A DNA stretch of 64,000 nucleotides from Pseudoalteromonas sp. EB27. GTDB taxonomy: Bacteria > Pseudomonadota > Gammaproteobacteria > Enterobacterales > Alteromonadaceae. This document shows, in pieces, positions 17,738-27,090 of this stretch. A model generated the notes under the pieces. That model worked only from the letters and a program-made list of their open reading frames with translations. It did not search any database and was not told the origin of the DNA. Location: NCBI RefSeq assembly GCF_001974875.1, contig NZ_MTQD01000003.1:62001-126000 (forward strand), read 5' to 3'. The position numbers and the translations under genes were made by a program. Every line of letters starts with the position of its first letter. The first letter of the stretch is position 1.

Positions 17738-19225
17738 CTAGGAGCAATTAAGTGCTATACCTACCTTTTTCAAATAACGTTGCTCTAGCTCTAAATCTGC
17801 TTGCAGTAGAGTATGCTCTTGCAGGTAGTTATCGCAAAACTTTATAAATAATCCGGTGCTATTTGCGCTAATTTCCATATTTGGTTTTTGGCTCACTTGG
17901 CGTTTCTGATTAAATAAAATCGCTAAACGTAAAATAGTGATGAGTTTAAGTACTTGTTGTTGCGAAATAGTTATAAATTCAGAGAGTTCATCGAGTTTAA
18001 TTTTTTTACGATAAAAACGAATGAGTGAGCTGAGTATTAATTGCTCTTGCTGCGTAAAGCCTGGGAGCTGGCTATTAGCAACAATATAGGCGCTGTGTTT
18101 ATTAATACCCGATGAGTTAATCGATAGACCAATTTCATGTAATTTTGCTGCCCAAATGAGCAAAGCAACATCGTCTTTATTATTAAGCTGCCAAGACGAC
18201 TTTAAACGTTCATAGAGCCAAATAGCGGTATCTGAAACTCGCGTTGCGTGAGCTTTATCTACAGTGTACCTGTCGCTAACATTATTTATGGTATTACTGC
18301 GTATATCTTTATCAGCCAATTTTTGCTGCATTTCATGAAGCAAACCCTCACGTAGCGAAAAATCACTATAAGTTAGTTCGGTGATTGCAAACTCTCTAAA
18401 AATTGCAATTAAAATGGCAAGTCCGCCACACATACTCTGCTGGCGTTCTGGTGTTAGCCCTTCGATTTCTAAATTATCAATTCTTTTTGCTTTTATAAAT
18501 TGTTGTTTAAGGCTTAATAAGTCGTCGTAAGTTATGCAAGGCTGATGTGGATTTTGAGCGCTCACCATAGCCAAAATGGATTTAATAGTACCAGATGTAC
18601 CAATAACGTTTTTCCAACCCTCGGCTACATAATTGGCAAAAATAGCTTCTATTTCTTGTTCAGCTTTTATTTCAGCTTTATTAAAGCGTCTTGAATTTAT
18701 TATACCGTCACTGAAAAATTGATTTGTGTAACTCACACAGCCCATATTTCGACTCGTAAGTAACTTATGTTTAAAGTGCTCACCAACTATAAGTTCTGTA
18801 CTACCGCCGCCTATATCGATAACAAGGCGGTTATCTTCATTATGAACGTAATGGGCAACTCCTTGATAAATCAGTCGTGCTTCTTCTTGTCCTGCAATTA
18901 CATCTATATGAAAAGGAAATGCTTTATTAGCCTGTGTTAAAAATGCATGAATATTTTTAGCTCTACGAAAAGTATAAGTAGCTGCTACTTTTACGTTGCA
19001 GGCGGGGAAATCTTGTAGTGTTTTTGCAAACTGTTTAAGTACAATTAAGGCACGGTCAATTGCTTGCTGGCTTAGCCTAAATTTATCGTCTAGGCCATCC
19101 GCTAAATATACGCGCTGCTTTTCTTTATGCAGGATTTGTAGTGTGCCATCAACTTCACGAGCGACCACTAAGTGAAAGCTATTTGAGCCTAAATCGACGG
19201 CTGCTATTGAGGGATGATCATTCAT
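17738..19225 (-). CDS. ppx: exopolyphosphatase (Ppx/GppA family)
   Basis: A 495-residue enzyme releasing phosphate from the ends of polyphosphate chains. The actin-like ATPase fold is visible: AAVDLGSNSFHLVVA near the N-terminus (phosphate-1 motif), VIDIGGGSTELIVG at about 133-146, and IGTSGTIKSILAM at about 203-215; the C-terminal half (about 305-490) is an HD-type helical domain with LHEIGLSI. The start overlaps the end of ppk by 8 bases, so the pair is translationally coupled as in other proteobacteria, and both would come under the Pho box in front of ppk. Having synthesis and breakdown of polyphosphate in one operon is normal for the group. Confidence 0.93.
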   Translation of the reverse strand: MNDHPSIAAVDLGSNSFHLVVAREVDGTLQILHKEKQRVYLADGLDDKFRLSQQAIDRALIVLKQFAKTLQDFPACNVKVAATYTFRRAKNIHAFLTQANKAFPFHIDVIAGQEEARLIYQGVAHYVHNEDNRLVIDIGGGSTELIVGEHFKHKLLTSRNMGCVSYTNQFFSDGIINSRRFNKAEIKAEQEIEAIFANYVAEGWKNVIGTSGTIKSILAMVSAQNPHQPCITYDDLLSLKQQFIKAKRIDNLEIEGLTPERQQSMCGGLAILIAIFREFAITELTYSDFSLREGLLHEMQQKLADKDIRSNTINNVSDRYTVDKAHATRVSDTAIWLYERLKSSWQLNNKDDVALLIWAAKLHEIGLSINSSGINKHSAYIVANSQLPGFTQQEQLILSSLIRFYRKKIKLDELSEFITISQQQVLKLITILRLAILFNQKRQVSQKPNMEISANSTGLFIKFCDNYLQEHTLLQADLELEQRYLKKVGIALNCS

Positions 19226-21305
19226 TATTATAATTGTGTTCCCATTTTTTTAGATGGTCATAAATTGCAATTTGCGAACGTATTTTTTTTCTGTTTCCGC
19301 GTCTAACATACGTATTTTTTTGTTCACTGTCGATTAGTCGCGCTTTAGTACGATCTTTAAATTGTAGCTCTAAAATATCAATAATGAGCTGTTTTAATTT
19401 AGCATCTAAAATTGGTACGCCCACTTCTACACGATGATCTAGGTTGCGTGTCATCCAATCGGCAGACGAAATATATACTTTATCATCGCCGTTATTACCA
19501 AACACCATCACTCTAGGGTGCTCTAAAAAGCGGTCAACAATACTTATTACTCTTATATTGTCGCTGAACTTAGTAATCCCAGGTATTAACGAGCACATTC
19601 CGCGTACAATTATACGTACTTTAACGCCTCTGCGGCCCGCGTAATAAAGCTTATCGACAAGCTGCTTATCTACTAAATTATTTATTTTGAGAGTGATTTT
19701 TCCTAGTTTTCCATTTTCTACATGTTGAATTTCTTTATCTATTAAATCTAAAAGCATATCGCGTGCATTAACAGGTGAGATCATTAAGTATTCAAAATTA
19801 AAGGGTTTATAGCTGCTTTCTATAAATTTAAATACACTATCGCACTCCTCAGAAATACCAGTATGTTTAGTGAAAAGGCTAAAATCTGTGTAAATTTTTG
19901 CCGTTTTTTCGTGAAAATTCCCCGTGCCTATATGTGCGTATTTTACTATTTTGTTTCTTTCTTTTCGGTGAATAATACACAATTTACTATGTACTTTTAA
20001 TGCTGGAATACCAAAGATTACTTTTATACTGGCACTACTTAATACCTTTGCCCATTCAATATTATTTTGCTCATCAAAACGAGCTTTTAATTCGACCATT
20101 ACCGTTACTTTTTTGCCATTTTTAGCTGCATTGATAAGTGAAGAAATAAGCCGAGACTTACTTGCAACACGATAAATATTAACTTTTATTTGTGTAACCA
20201 TAGGATCAAATGCAGCTTGGCGTACAAATTCTAATAAATGGTTAAAGGTATGATATGGGTAGTAAAGTAATATGTCGTGACAGATTATGGCATCAAATAC
20301 ACTGGTATGTTTGTTAAATGCGGTACTTTGAAGTGCTGGCAGTGGCTTATTTTCGAGATACTGACGGCCTACATTTGGAAAAGTAATAAAGTCTCTAAAG
20401 TTTCGGTAGCGGCCTGCAGGTATTAATGCATCGTGGTGGGTCACGTTTAAACGCTTTTTCATTACCTTTAACATGCTCTCTGGCATTGCTTCATCGTATA
20501 CAAGACGAACTGGTTCTGCGTAAATTCGCTGTTTTAGGCCTTTTGACATTTTATCAAGTAAGCCCTCTTCTAGCTCATCATCTAAATTATATTCTGCGTC
20601 GCGAGTTAGTTTTATCGCATGACCTTGAATGGTTTCAAAAGTAAAAAAGTTACTAAATACATCATTTAAAAAATATAAAATTACGTCATCTAGCATTACA
20701 ATAGTTTTATGACGTCGAGTTTTTTCTGGTGGTAGTATTATGAATCTAGACACTCGGTCTGTAGGTACTTCTAGCATAGCAAAATGACTTTTTTCATCGC
20801 TCATTTCTACAAATAAGTAGGTCATTGTGTCGTTTATGTAGTCGGAGTAATCTTTATTTTCGTCTAATAAAATAGGAGATATATGCTGCAATACATTGTC
20901 ATGGAAATAATTTTTCAACCAGTTTAAATGAAACTCAGTGAGTTCTTCTGGGCGGTCCACATGAATATTATGCGCTGTAAGGTCGTTTAAGATTTGCTGA
21001 TGAATTAAATTAAACTTTTTGCCAAGTTGTAATACTTTTTTTTGTATTTGGCTTAATAATGCTTCATCTTCTTCAAAGTTAGCATTTGGCAGTTTATTCA
21101 ATAAAATACGGCGTTTAACGTCTGCCACACGCACCCTGAAAAACTCATCAAGGTTATTAGAAAAAATACCTAAAAAACGTATCCTCTCAATAATTGGATT
21201 GTTTTTGTCTTTTGCTTCTTGCAGTACGCGCTCATTAAACGACAGCCAGCTAAGTTCCTTAGCAAAGTATTCAATGACTTGAGGTTGTTCTGTGTAAGCG
21301 TTCAT
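19218..21305 (-). CDS. ppk1: polyphosphate kinase 1
   Basis: A 695-residue membrane-associated kinase that makes polyphosphate from ATP. Conserved segments are visible: FAKELSWLSFNERVLQEA at the N-terminus, ITFPNVGRQYLENKPLP, ARFDEQNNIEWAKVL, KVHSKLCIIHRKER, and YAHIGTGNFHEKTAKIYTD, the last two holding the HxK motifs that autophosphorylate in the two phospholipase-D-like C-terminal domains. Length is normal (about 690). It is the first gene of a ppk-ppx operon. A Pho box at 21351-21368 lies upstream and is spaced 10 nt from a -10 hexamer, so PhoB control is expected under phosphate limitation. Confidence 0.95.
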   Translation of the reverse strand: MNAYTEQPQVIEYFAKELSWLSFNERVLQEAKDKNNPIIERIRFLGIFSNNLDEFFRVRVADVKRRILLNKLPNANFEEDEALLSQIQKKVLQLGKKFNLIHQQILNDLTAHNIHVDRPEELTEFHLNWLKNYFHDNVLQHISPILLDENKDYSDYINDTMTYLFVEMSDEKSHFAMLEVPTDRVSRFIILPPEKTRRHKTIVMLDDVILYFLNDVFSNFFTFETIQGHAIKLTRDAEYNLDDELEEGLLDKMSKGLKQRIYAEPVRLVYDEAMPESMLKVMKKRLNVTHHDALIPAGRYRNFRDFITFPNVGRQYLENKPLPALQSTAFNKHTSVFDAIICHDILLYYPYHTFNHLLEFVRQAAFDPMVTQIKVNIYRVASKSRLISSLINAAKNGKKVTVMVELKARFDEQNNIEWAKVLSSASIKVIFGIPALKVHSKLCIIHRKERNKIVKYAHIGTGNFHEKTAKIYTDFSLFTKHTGISEECDSVFKFIESSYKPFNFEYLMISPVNARDMLLDLIDKEIQHVENGKLGKITLKINNLVDKQLVDKLYYAGRRGVKVRIIVRGMCSLIPGITKFSDNIRVISIVDRFLEHPRVMVFGNNGDDKVYISSADWMTRNLDHRVEVGVPILDAKLKQLIIDILELQFKDRTKARLIDSEQKNTYVRRGNRKKIRSQIAIYDHLKKWEHNYNNE

Positions 21306-21334
21306 ATTTTATTCCGTAATTAGATACTGAATAA

Positions 21335-21368
21335 AATATAGTGTAGATTAATGACATTAAAATGACAT
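21335..21368 (-). promoter_or_regulatory. Pho box and -10 element of the ppk-ppx promoter
   Basis: Reading on the minus strand, two ATGTCAT heptamers occur at 21362-21368 and 21351-21357 with an 11-bp period, the arrangement of a PhoB box. After a gap of exactly 10 nt comes TATATT (21335-21340), a good -10; PhoB-dependent promoters replace the -35 in just this way. The start of ppk is 30 bp further on. Confidence 0.8.
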
Positions 21369-21370
21369 GC

Positions 21371-21388
21371 GTGTCATATGTATGACAC
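21371..21388. promoter_or_regulatory. palindrome upstream of the ppk Pho box
   Basis: GTGTCATA and TATGACAC are exact complements separated by TG. It also contains a further TGTCAT element, so it could be an additional binding site or part of the end of the ACT-domain gene transcript; no T-run makes a terminator unlikely. Confidence 0.45.
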
Positions 21389-21401
21389 GCATAAATTGAG
21401 G

Positions 21402-21908
21402 TTAAACTTCTTCTGTATCTACAATTAAATCACTTGTGATTGACTCTAGTGCTTCAATAACTTCATCTTTATTCATGCCATTTGGCAACGTGACGGTAGC
21501 AACAGCGCTAAAAATAGGCACTCCCCAATTAGGTGCGCTTTGTTGTCTTGAATTTAAATGAGTAATATTAGCGCCTTTATGGCGTATTACACTTGCCAGC
21601 TCTTGAACAATACCTGGACGATCGTTGCCTGTTATAACTAGGTTAATTTGCTCTAGTGTTGATGGTTCAATCTCTGTGTTTCCGGTTTCAATACGAACGT
21701 CTAACTTAGGTAACTTATTTAAAGCACTTTGTAATGACTGAAAATGCTCCTCAGCAACTTCAAGTTGAATGATACCTGCAAAATGACCTAATAAATGGCT
21801 TAAGTTACTGCTTAGCCAGTTGCCATGATTCTGTAATACGACTGATGAGATGCTCTCGACTAAACCGGGGCGATCTTGCCCTAAAATAGTTATAACCAAC
21901 TGCTTCAT
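21402..21908 (-). CDS. ACT-domain protein, GcvR-like
   Basis: A 168-residue cytoplasmic protein with two ACT domains: LVITILGQDRPGLVESIS at residues 3-20 and INLVITGNDRPGIVQELASV at about 85-104, each a ligand-binding fold with the conserved DRPG. The layout is that of the glycine cleavage repressor accessory protein GcvR. A second protein of this family lies at 58115-58648 beside bcp, the classical gcvR position, so this one is a paralogue of unknown target. The start at 21908 (MKQLVITIL, preceded by AGAGAA) replaces a longer in-frame start at 21953. It is transcribed toward ppk and divergently from the pst operon. Confidence 0.78.
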   Translation of the reverse strand: MKQLVITILGQDRPGLVESISSVVLQNHGNWLSSNLSHLLGHFAGIIQLEVAEEHFQSLQSALNKLPKLDVRIETGNTEIEPSTLEQINLVITGNDRPGIVQELASVIRHKGANITHLNSRQQSAPNWGVPIFSAVATVTLPNGMNKDEVIEALESITSDLIVDTEEV

Positions 21909-22224
21909 AAATAATTCTCTTTTTAAGCCCAAAGAAAGTAAATGCATAGGCATTAAGTGTATTGTTTAATATAAATTGTCTGTTATTGCACTTTGTATAA
22001 ATCTTTGATTTTAAATTAATAAAAATGGATATAGTTGTGTTGACTCTACGCAGTATCAATAGTCATTATTATTTACTAAGTACTCTTTGAGTATTGACCT
22101 CGATAAATACTTTGTCCAATTATTTTATAATTTAGTTCACTTATAAATCATCGATTTGAAGTTAATTTAGGCATTTACCTCGCGAGTCTTATTTAAAAGT
22201 GTTTTAAAGTGCTTATTGTTACCG
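21909..22224. other. noncoding interval upstream of the pst operon
   Basis: About 315 AT-rich bases between the ACT gene and the pst promoter. No RNA gene, repeat or further convincing ORF was seen; it must hold the promoter of the ACT gene. Confidence 0.5.
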
Positions 22225-22258
22225 TTGTAACAATACTGTCATCTTGATGAAATATAAT
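22225..22258 (+). promoter_or_regulatory. Pho box and -10 element of the pst operon
   Basis: TTGTAAC (22225-22231), AATA, CTGTCAT (22236-22242) form an 18-bp PhoB box with an 11-bp period. Exactly 10 nt later comes TATAAT (22253-22258). A weaker third repeat ATGAAAT lies at 22247-22253. The arrangement equals that before ppk. The pstC start is 32 bp from the -10. Confidence 0.8.
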
Positions 22259-22289
22259 TTATGCAACGTTAAGATTTAAGGGTGTTTTG

Positions 22290-24524
22290 ATGACTTCAAA
22301 TCCGAATAAGCCGACTTTTAATACGGATCGAAGCCGTCTATTTAAAGATCGGTTTGCCAAATTTGGCATAACCGCAGGTGGGATAATGGTATTAGTAGCG
22401 CTGCTATTAATATTCTTTTACCTTCTTTATGTAGTACAGCCAATTTTTGAATCAGCAAAAGTAGAAAAGCGCGATAGCTTTCATGTTGCTAATTCACAGC
22501 AAATAGTAGGTTTAGGCGTAGAAGAGCAAACTGAAGTAGCTTATTTACTAAGTGAGCAGGGGCAGGTTGATTTTTACAGTGTTGAGTCAGGTAGTTTTGG
22601 TAAAAAACTCAAAACGCTTAATGCAGAGTTACCTAGTGATGCAACAAGCTTTGCTACTAGCGCGCCTTTTCAAGGGCATTATGCGTTTGGTTTAAAAGAT
22701 GGCACCGTAATGGTTGTTGCACCTAAATTTTTAGTTACCTTTCCAAACAACGAACGTAAATTAACACCTCGCTTAGGTTTTCCTCTTGGGGAAATGGCTT
22801 TAGAAGTAGATGAGCAAGGTGCGGCTATTAAACGCTTTGCATTTAGTCACTATGAAGACAAAACAGCAGTTGTAGCACTTACCGAAGATAAACGTGTACT
22901 GTTTAGCAGTTTTGTTGCTGAAGAGAATATGTTTACTGGTGAAGTTGAGTGGGTTGTTGAGCGTACAGAACTTGATGTTGAAGGACGTGTAGACGAGTTA
23001 TTAATGTCGCCAGATACAACACGTACTTTTGTGCGTTCTGCTAATCAAGTGTATGTATACGATACACGCGACCCAAGTGATGTAGAGCAAATTCAATTAC
23101 TTTCGGCTAACGAAGAAAATGCAAATATTGTATCTGCACAGTTGTTGGCTGGTGCAAACTCATTAATGCTTGCGAATGATAACGGTGAGGTTTCACAGTG
23201 GTTTGAAGTAAACACTGACACAGGCCGCGAATATCAAAAAATTCGCTCATTTGAAACGACTAAGCAAAGTAAGCTAAATATATTTACTGAATTTTACCGT
23301 CGTACTTTTTTTACTACCGGCAATAATGGTGAGCTAGGTGTGTATTACACAACAAGTGAAGCAAAACTTTGGCAAGGTAAAGTAAGTGAAGGTGCAATAG
23401 AGAACTTTGCAATTGCACCACGTTCAAATGCTGCGTTAATTTTAGCGGATAACAAACTAACCGTATTAGATATTCACAACGAGCATCCAGAAGTTACTTG
23501 GTCAGCACTTTGGCAAGAAGTCTGGTACGAAGGTTACCCAGAGCCAGGTTATATATGGCAGTCAACATCAGCTAGTGATGACTTTGAGTCTAAGTTTTCA
23601 TTAGTGCCAATTTCGTTTGGTACATTAAAAGCTGCACTTTACGCGATGTTGTTTGCTGTACCAATTGCGCTTTCGGCGGCTATTTACACGGCATACTTTA
23701 TGTCGAGCAAATTACGTAAAGTGGTTAAGCCTACCGTAGAAATAATGGAAGCATTACCAACGGTTATTTTGGGTTTTTTAGCGGGTCTTTGGTTAGCACC
23801 GTTAATAGAAGAACACTTACCTGCGATTGTTGGGTTACTCGTACTATTACCGCTAGGTATGTTAGCGACGGGTTTAGCTTGGACTAAATTGCCAACAAAA
23901 ATTCGCCATAGAATTCCTGAAGGTTCTCATTCAATTATCCTTATTCCGGTCGTCTTACTTATTGGTTGGTTTTCGTTTGCGATGAGTGGATTTGTTGAGC
24001 TTTGGATGTTTGACGGCAATGTACGTCAGTACTTAACAAATGAGCTGGGTATGACATTCGATCAACGTAACTCACTTGTTGTAGGTATTGCGATGGGTTT
24101 TGCGGTTATTCCTACCATATTCTCAATTGCAGAAGATGCTGTATTTAGTGTTCCAAAGCATTTATCAAACGGCTCATTAGCATTAGGTGCAACGCAGTGG
24201 CAAACACTAATACGCGTTGTATTACTAACAGCAAGCCCTGGTATTTTCTCAGCGGTAATGATGGGACTTGGCCGAGCAGTTGGCGAAACCATGATTGTAC
24301 TTATGGCCACGGGTAATACACCTATTATGGATTGGAGTATTTTCCAAGGTATGCGAACGCTTGCGGCAAATATTGCAGTTGAAATGCCAGAGTCTGAAGT
24401 AGGCAGTTCACATTATAGAATACTGTTCTTAGCGGCCTTTGTACTATTCATATTCACATTCATTTTTAACACAGTAGCTGAGTTTGTTCGCCAGCAGCTG
24501 CGTGAAAAATATAGCTCGATGTAA
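22290..24524 (+). CDS. pstC: phosphate ABC transporter permease PstC, long form
   Basis: A 744-residue inner-membrane protein. The C-terminal third is the PstC permease: membrane segments begin near FGTLKAALYAMLFAVPIALSA, with the EAA loop NGSLALGATQWQTLIRVVLL and TVAEFVRQQLREKYSSM at the end. The first 430 residues are extra: an N-terminal membrane helix (about 25-50) and a large periplasmic part with beta-propeller-like repeats. This long form, against about 320 residues in E. coli, is typical of Vibrio and Alteromonadales pst operons. ATG at 22290 follows AAGGG at the right distance, better than the TTG at 22287. It heads pstC-pstA-pstB-phoU behind a clear Pho box; no pstS is present in the window. 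Confidence 0.9.
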   Translation: MTSNPNKPTFNTDRSRLFKDRFAKFGITAGGIMVLVALLLIFFYLLYVVQPIFESAKVEKRDSFHVANSQQIVGLGVEEQTEVAYLLSEQGQVDFYSVESGSFGKKLKTLNAELPSDATSFATSAPFQGHYAFGLKDGTVMVVAPKFLVTFPNNERKLTPRLGFPLGEMALEVDEQGAAIKRFAFSHYEDKTAVVALTEDKRVLFSSFVAEENMFTGEVEWVVERTELDVEGRVDELLMSPDTTRTFVRSANQVYVYDTRDPSDVEQIQLLSANEENANIVSAQLLAGANSLMLANDNGEVSQWFEVNTDTGREYQKIRSFETTKQSKLNIFTEFYRRTFFTTGNNGELGVYYTTSEAKLWQGKVSEGAIENFAIAPRSNAALILADNKLTVLDIHNEHPEVTWSALWQEVWYEGYPEPGYIWQSTSASDDFESKFSLVPISFGTLKAALYAMLFAVPIALSAAIYTAYFMSSKLRKVVKPTVEIMEALPTVILGFLAGLWLAPLIEEHLPAIVGLLVLLPLGMLATGLAWTKLPTKIRHRIPEGSHSIILIPVVLLIGWFSFAMSGFVELWMFDGNVRQYLTNELGMTFDQRNSLVVGIAMGFAVIPTIFSIAEDAVFSVPKHLSNGSLALGATQWQTLIRVVLLTASPGIFSAVMMGLGRAVGETMIVLMATGNTPIMDWSIFQGMRTLAANIAVEMPESEVGSSHYRILFLAAFVLFIFTFIFNTVAEFVRQQLREKYSSM

Positions 24525-24539
24525 GCGGAGAGACACGAC

Positions 24540-26189
24540 ATGGTAAAGCAGTGGTTTAAGTCTGGTTCTCCTTGGATTTGGATGACCGGTGGTGCAGTGA
24601 GCATCAGTTTGATTTCAGTTTTAGGCTTATTAGCAATGATAGCCTGGAAGGGATTAAGTTTTTTTTGGCCTTCGGAAGTTGTGCAATTTGAACTTGAAGG
24701 GTCGATTGCAAAGCAAACCGTGATTGGCGAAGTTTACGACCGTGAATTAGTACCAAAAACGCGTTTAGCCGCGACAGGTATTGATGTTAGCGAATTTGAA
24801 AAAGAAGAAATAGAGCGCTTGCTTATTAAAACAGGTAACCGCGAATATGTAGATTTAGATTTTCGTTGGATATTAGAAACCGACATAAAAAATAAAACAG
24901 CACCAGCGGCGCTTGCTGTATTTGAGCGTAGTAAAAACGGTAATTTTTATGGTTATGTTGAAAGTGTAATTAAAGATGGTAATCCAGTCGAAGGCGATAA
25001 GATTGAAGCGCTACATGAGCTTGTAGAGCGTGCAGTAGACTTAAACGACGAAGCACTTGATTTGCAAAATGGTGACATTGGGCATATTAACTACGCACTT
25101 GAACGCCTTCGTTTAAAAGAAAAGGGCTACTTACTCGATAATGCACTTACTGATGAGCGTGTTGCTGAGCTTGCTCAAGAGCGTGCTGAATTACGTGCAC
25201 AGTATGGTGTACTTGAAAAAGATTTATTTGCACTACGCAAGCAAGCTAAGCGTGACCACGTAACTGTAAAAGATATGCGCGGTGAGGTTGTAACGATTCC
25301 AATGTACCAAGTACTTGATGTTTGGTTTCCAAACGACATGGGCTTTTTTGCAAAGCTAGGTCACTATTTTGTACAGCTAGGTAAGTTTGTATCTGATGAT
25401 CCACGTGAAGCAAATACAGAGGGCGGTGTTTTCCCTGCTATATTTGGTACTGTGTTTATGGTTATGTTGATGGCTGTAATAGTGACACCGTTTGGCGTTG
25501 TTGCTGCGATTTACTTACACGAGTACGCCGCTAAAAATGCAATCACTAAAATGATTCGTATCGCGGTGATTAACTTGGCTGGTGTTCCTTCAATTGTATA
25601 TGGTGTATTTGGCCTTGGCTTTTTTGTATACATGTTAGGTGGTAGCTTAGACCAACTATTTTATCCAGAATCGTCGCCAACGCCAGTATTTGGTACGCCA
25701 GGTGTAATGTGGTCGGCATTAACGCTCGCTATACTAACGCTGCCAGTTGTTATTGTATCGACTGAAGAAGGTTTATCTCGTATTCCAAGTACCGTACGTG
25801 ATGGTTCACTAGCGCTTGGCGCAACAAAAGTAGAAACGTTATGGCGCATAATTATTCCAATGGCAAGCCCTGCAATTATGACCGGTTTAATACTGGCAGT
25901 TGCGCGTGCTGCAGGTGAAGTTGCACCGTTAATGCTAGTAGGCGTCGTAAAAATGGCCCCTACATTACCACTTGATGGCAACTTCCCGTATTTTCACTTA
26001 GATAGAAAGTTCATGCACTTAGGCTTTCATATATACGATGTTGGCTTCCAAAGCCCTAATGTTGAAGCGGCACGCCCGCTGGTATACGCAACGGCCTTTT
26101 TATTGGTGTCGGTGATTATTACCCTAAACATAACGGCCATTGGTATACGTAACCATTTACGTGAAAAATTCAGATCGCTTGAACACTAA
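24540..26189 (+). CDS. pstA: phosphate ABC transporter permease PstA, long form
   Basis: A 549-residue inner-membrane permease partner of PstC. An N-terminal membrane helix (about 12-35) is followed by some 230 residues that are mostly charged and helical (about 40-290), then the transmembrane part with EGGVFPAIFGTVFMVMLMAV, HEYAAKNAITKMIRIAVINLAG, the EAA loop DGSLALGATKVETLWRIIIP, and the C-terminal NHLREKFRSLEH. E. coli PstA is about 296 residues, so the N-terminal extension matches the long PstC next to it and both probably form one extended complex. It begins 16 bp after pstC with GGAGAG as ribosome site. Confidence 0.9.
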   Translation: MVKQWFKSGSPWIWMTGGAVSISLISVLGLLAMIAWKGLSFFWPSEVVQFELEGSIAKQTVIGEVYDRELVPKTRLAATGIDVSEFEKEEIERLLIKTGNREYVDLDFRWILETDIKNKTAPAALAVFERSKNGNFYGYVESVIKDGNPVEGDKIEALHELVERAVDLNDEALDLQNGDIGHINYALERLRLKEKGYLLDNALTDERVAELAQERAELRAQYGVLEKDLFALRKQAKRDHVTVKDMRGEVVTIPMYQVLDVWFPNDMGFFAKLGHYFVQLGKFVSDDPREANTEGGVFPAIFGTVFMVMLMAVIVTPFGVVAAIYLHEYAAKNAITKMIRIAVINLAGVPSIVYGVFGLGFFVYMLGGSLDQLFYPESSPTPVFGTPGVMWSALTLAILTLPVVIVSTEEGLSRIPSTVRDGSLALGATKVETLWRIIIPMASPAIMTGLILAVARAAGEVAPLMLVGVVKMAPTLPLDGNFPYFHLDRKFMHLGFHIYDVGFQSPNVEAARPLVYATAFLLVSVIITLNITAIGIRNHLREKFRSLEH

Positions 26190-26216
26190 TTAGTAAAGAT
26201 TTTATAGGTAACAAAA

Positions 26217-27044
26217 ATGATTACAGTCGCTCCAAAAGTAAACCAAGCTAATATAGGCCAGAAGTTAGACCTAGAAAATTTAACTGATGACCAAAAAGCG
26301 CTAGAGATTAAAGATCTCGATCTTTACTACGGTGATAAGCAAGCGCTTAATAAAGTAAATATGAACATTCCAAAAGGCCAAGTAACTGCGTTTATTGGAC
26401 CATCGGGCTGTGGTAAATCAACGTTATTACGTTGCATTAACCGCATGAATGATTTGGTTGATATTTGTCGTATTGAAGGTGAAATATTACTTCACGGTCA
26501 AAATATTTACGATAAGAGCGTAGATGTAGCAGCACTTCGTCGTAATGTAGGTATGGTGTTTCAGCGTCCTAACCCATTTCCTAAATCAATTTATGAAAAT
26601 GTGGTTTATGGCCTACGCTTACAAGGCATTAAAGAGAAGCGTAAGTTAGACGAAGTGGTAGAGCAATCACTTCGTGGTGCTGCTTTATGGGATGAAGTAA
26701 AAGATAGATTACACGATAGTGCGTTTGGCTTATCGGGTGGTCAGCAACAGCGTTTAGTTATTGCTCGCTCAATTGCAATTGAGCCAGAAGTACTTTTATT
26801 AGATGAACCTACATCAGCACTTGACCCAATTTCTACTTTGGTAATCGAAGAGCTAATAAACGATTTAAAAAACCAATTTACCGTTGTTATTGTTACTCAT
26901 AACATGCAACAAGCGGCACGCGTATCTGATCAAACAGCCTTTATGTATATGGGAGAATTGATTGAGTACTCAGACACAAATACCTTATTTACTACACCAA
27001 CGAAGAAAAAGACCGAAGATTACATTACCGGTCGTTACGGTTAA
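26217..27044 (+). CDS. pstB: phosphate ABC transporter ATP-binding protein PstB
   Basis: A 275-residue cytoplasmic ATPase that powers phosphate import. Walker [10 protein letters not shown] (about residues 62-70), the ABC signature LSGGQQQR and Walker [13 protein letters not shown] are all intact, as are the Q-loop ([11 protein letters not shown]) and the switch histidine (VTHNMQQA). The length is slightly above the E. coli protein (257), owing to an N-terminal extension of about 25 residues. It sits 28 bp after pstA and 47 bp before phoU, so the operon order is the usual one. No damage is seen. Confidence 0.95.
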   Translation: MITVAPKVNQANIGQKLDLENLTDDQKALEIKDLDLYYGDKQALNKVNMNIPKGQVTAFIGPSGCGKSTLLRCINRMNDLVDICRIEGEILLHGQNIYDKSVDVAALRRNVGMVFQRPNPFPKSIYENVVYGLRLQGIKEKRKLDEVVEQSLRGAALWDEVKDRLHDSAFGLSGGQQQRLVIARSIAIEPEVLLLDEPTSALDPISTLVIEELINDLKNQFTVVIVTHNMQQAARVSDQTAFMYMGELIEYSDTNTLFTTPTKKKTEDYITGRYG

Positions 27045-27090
27045 TTAGTCCGTTATAGCGTGTTGTGCAAGATAAAGAGAGAAGGTAACT

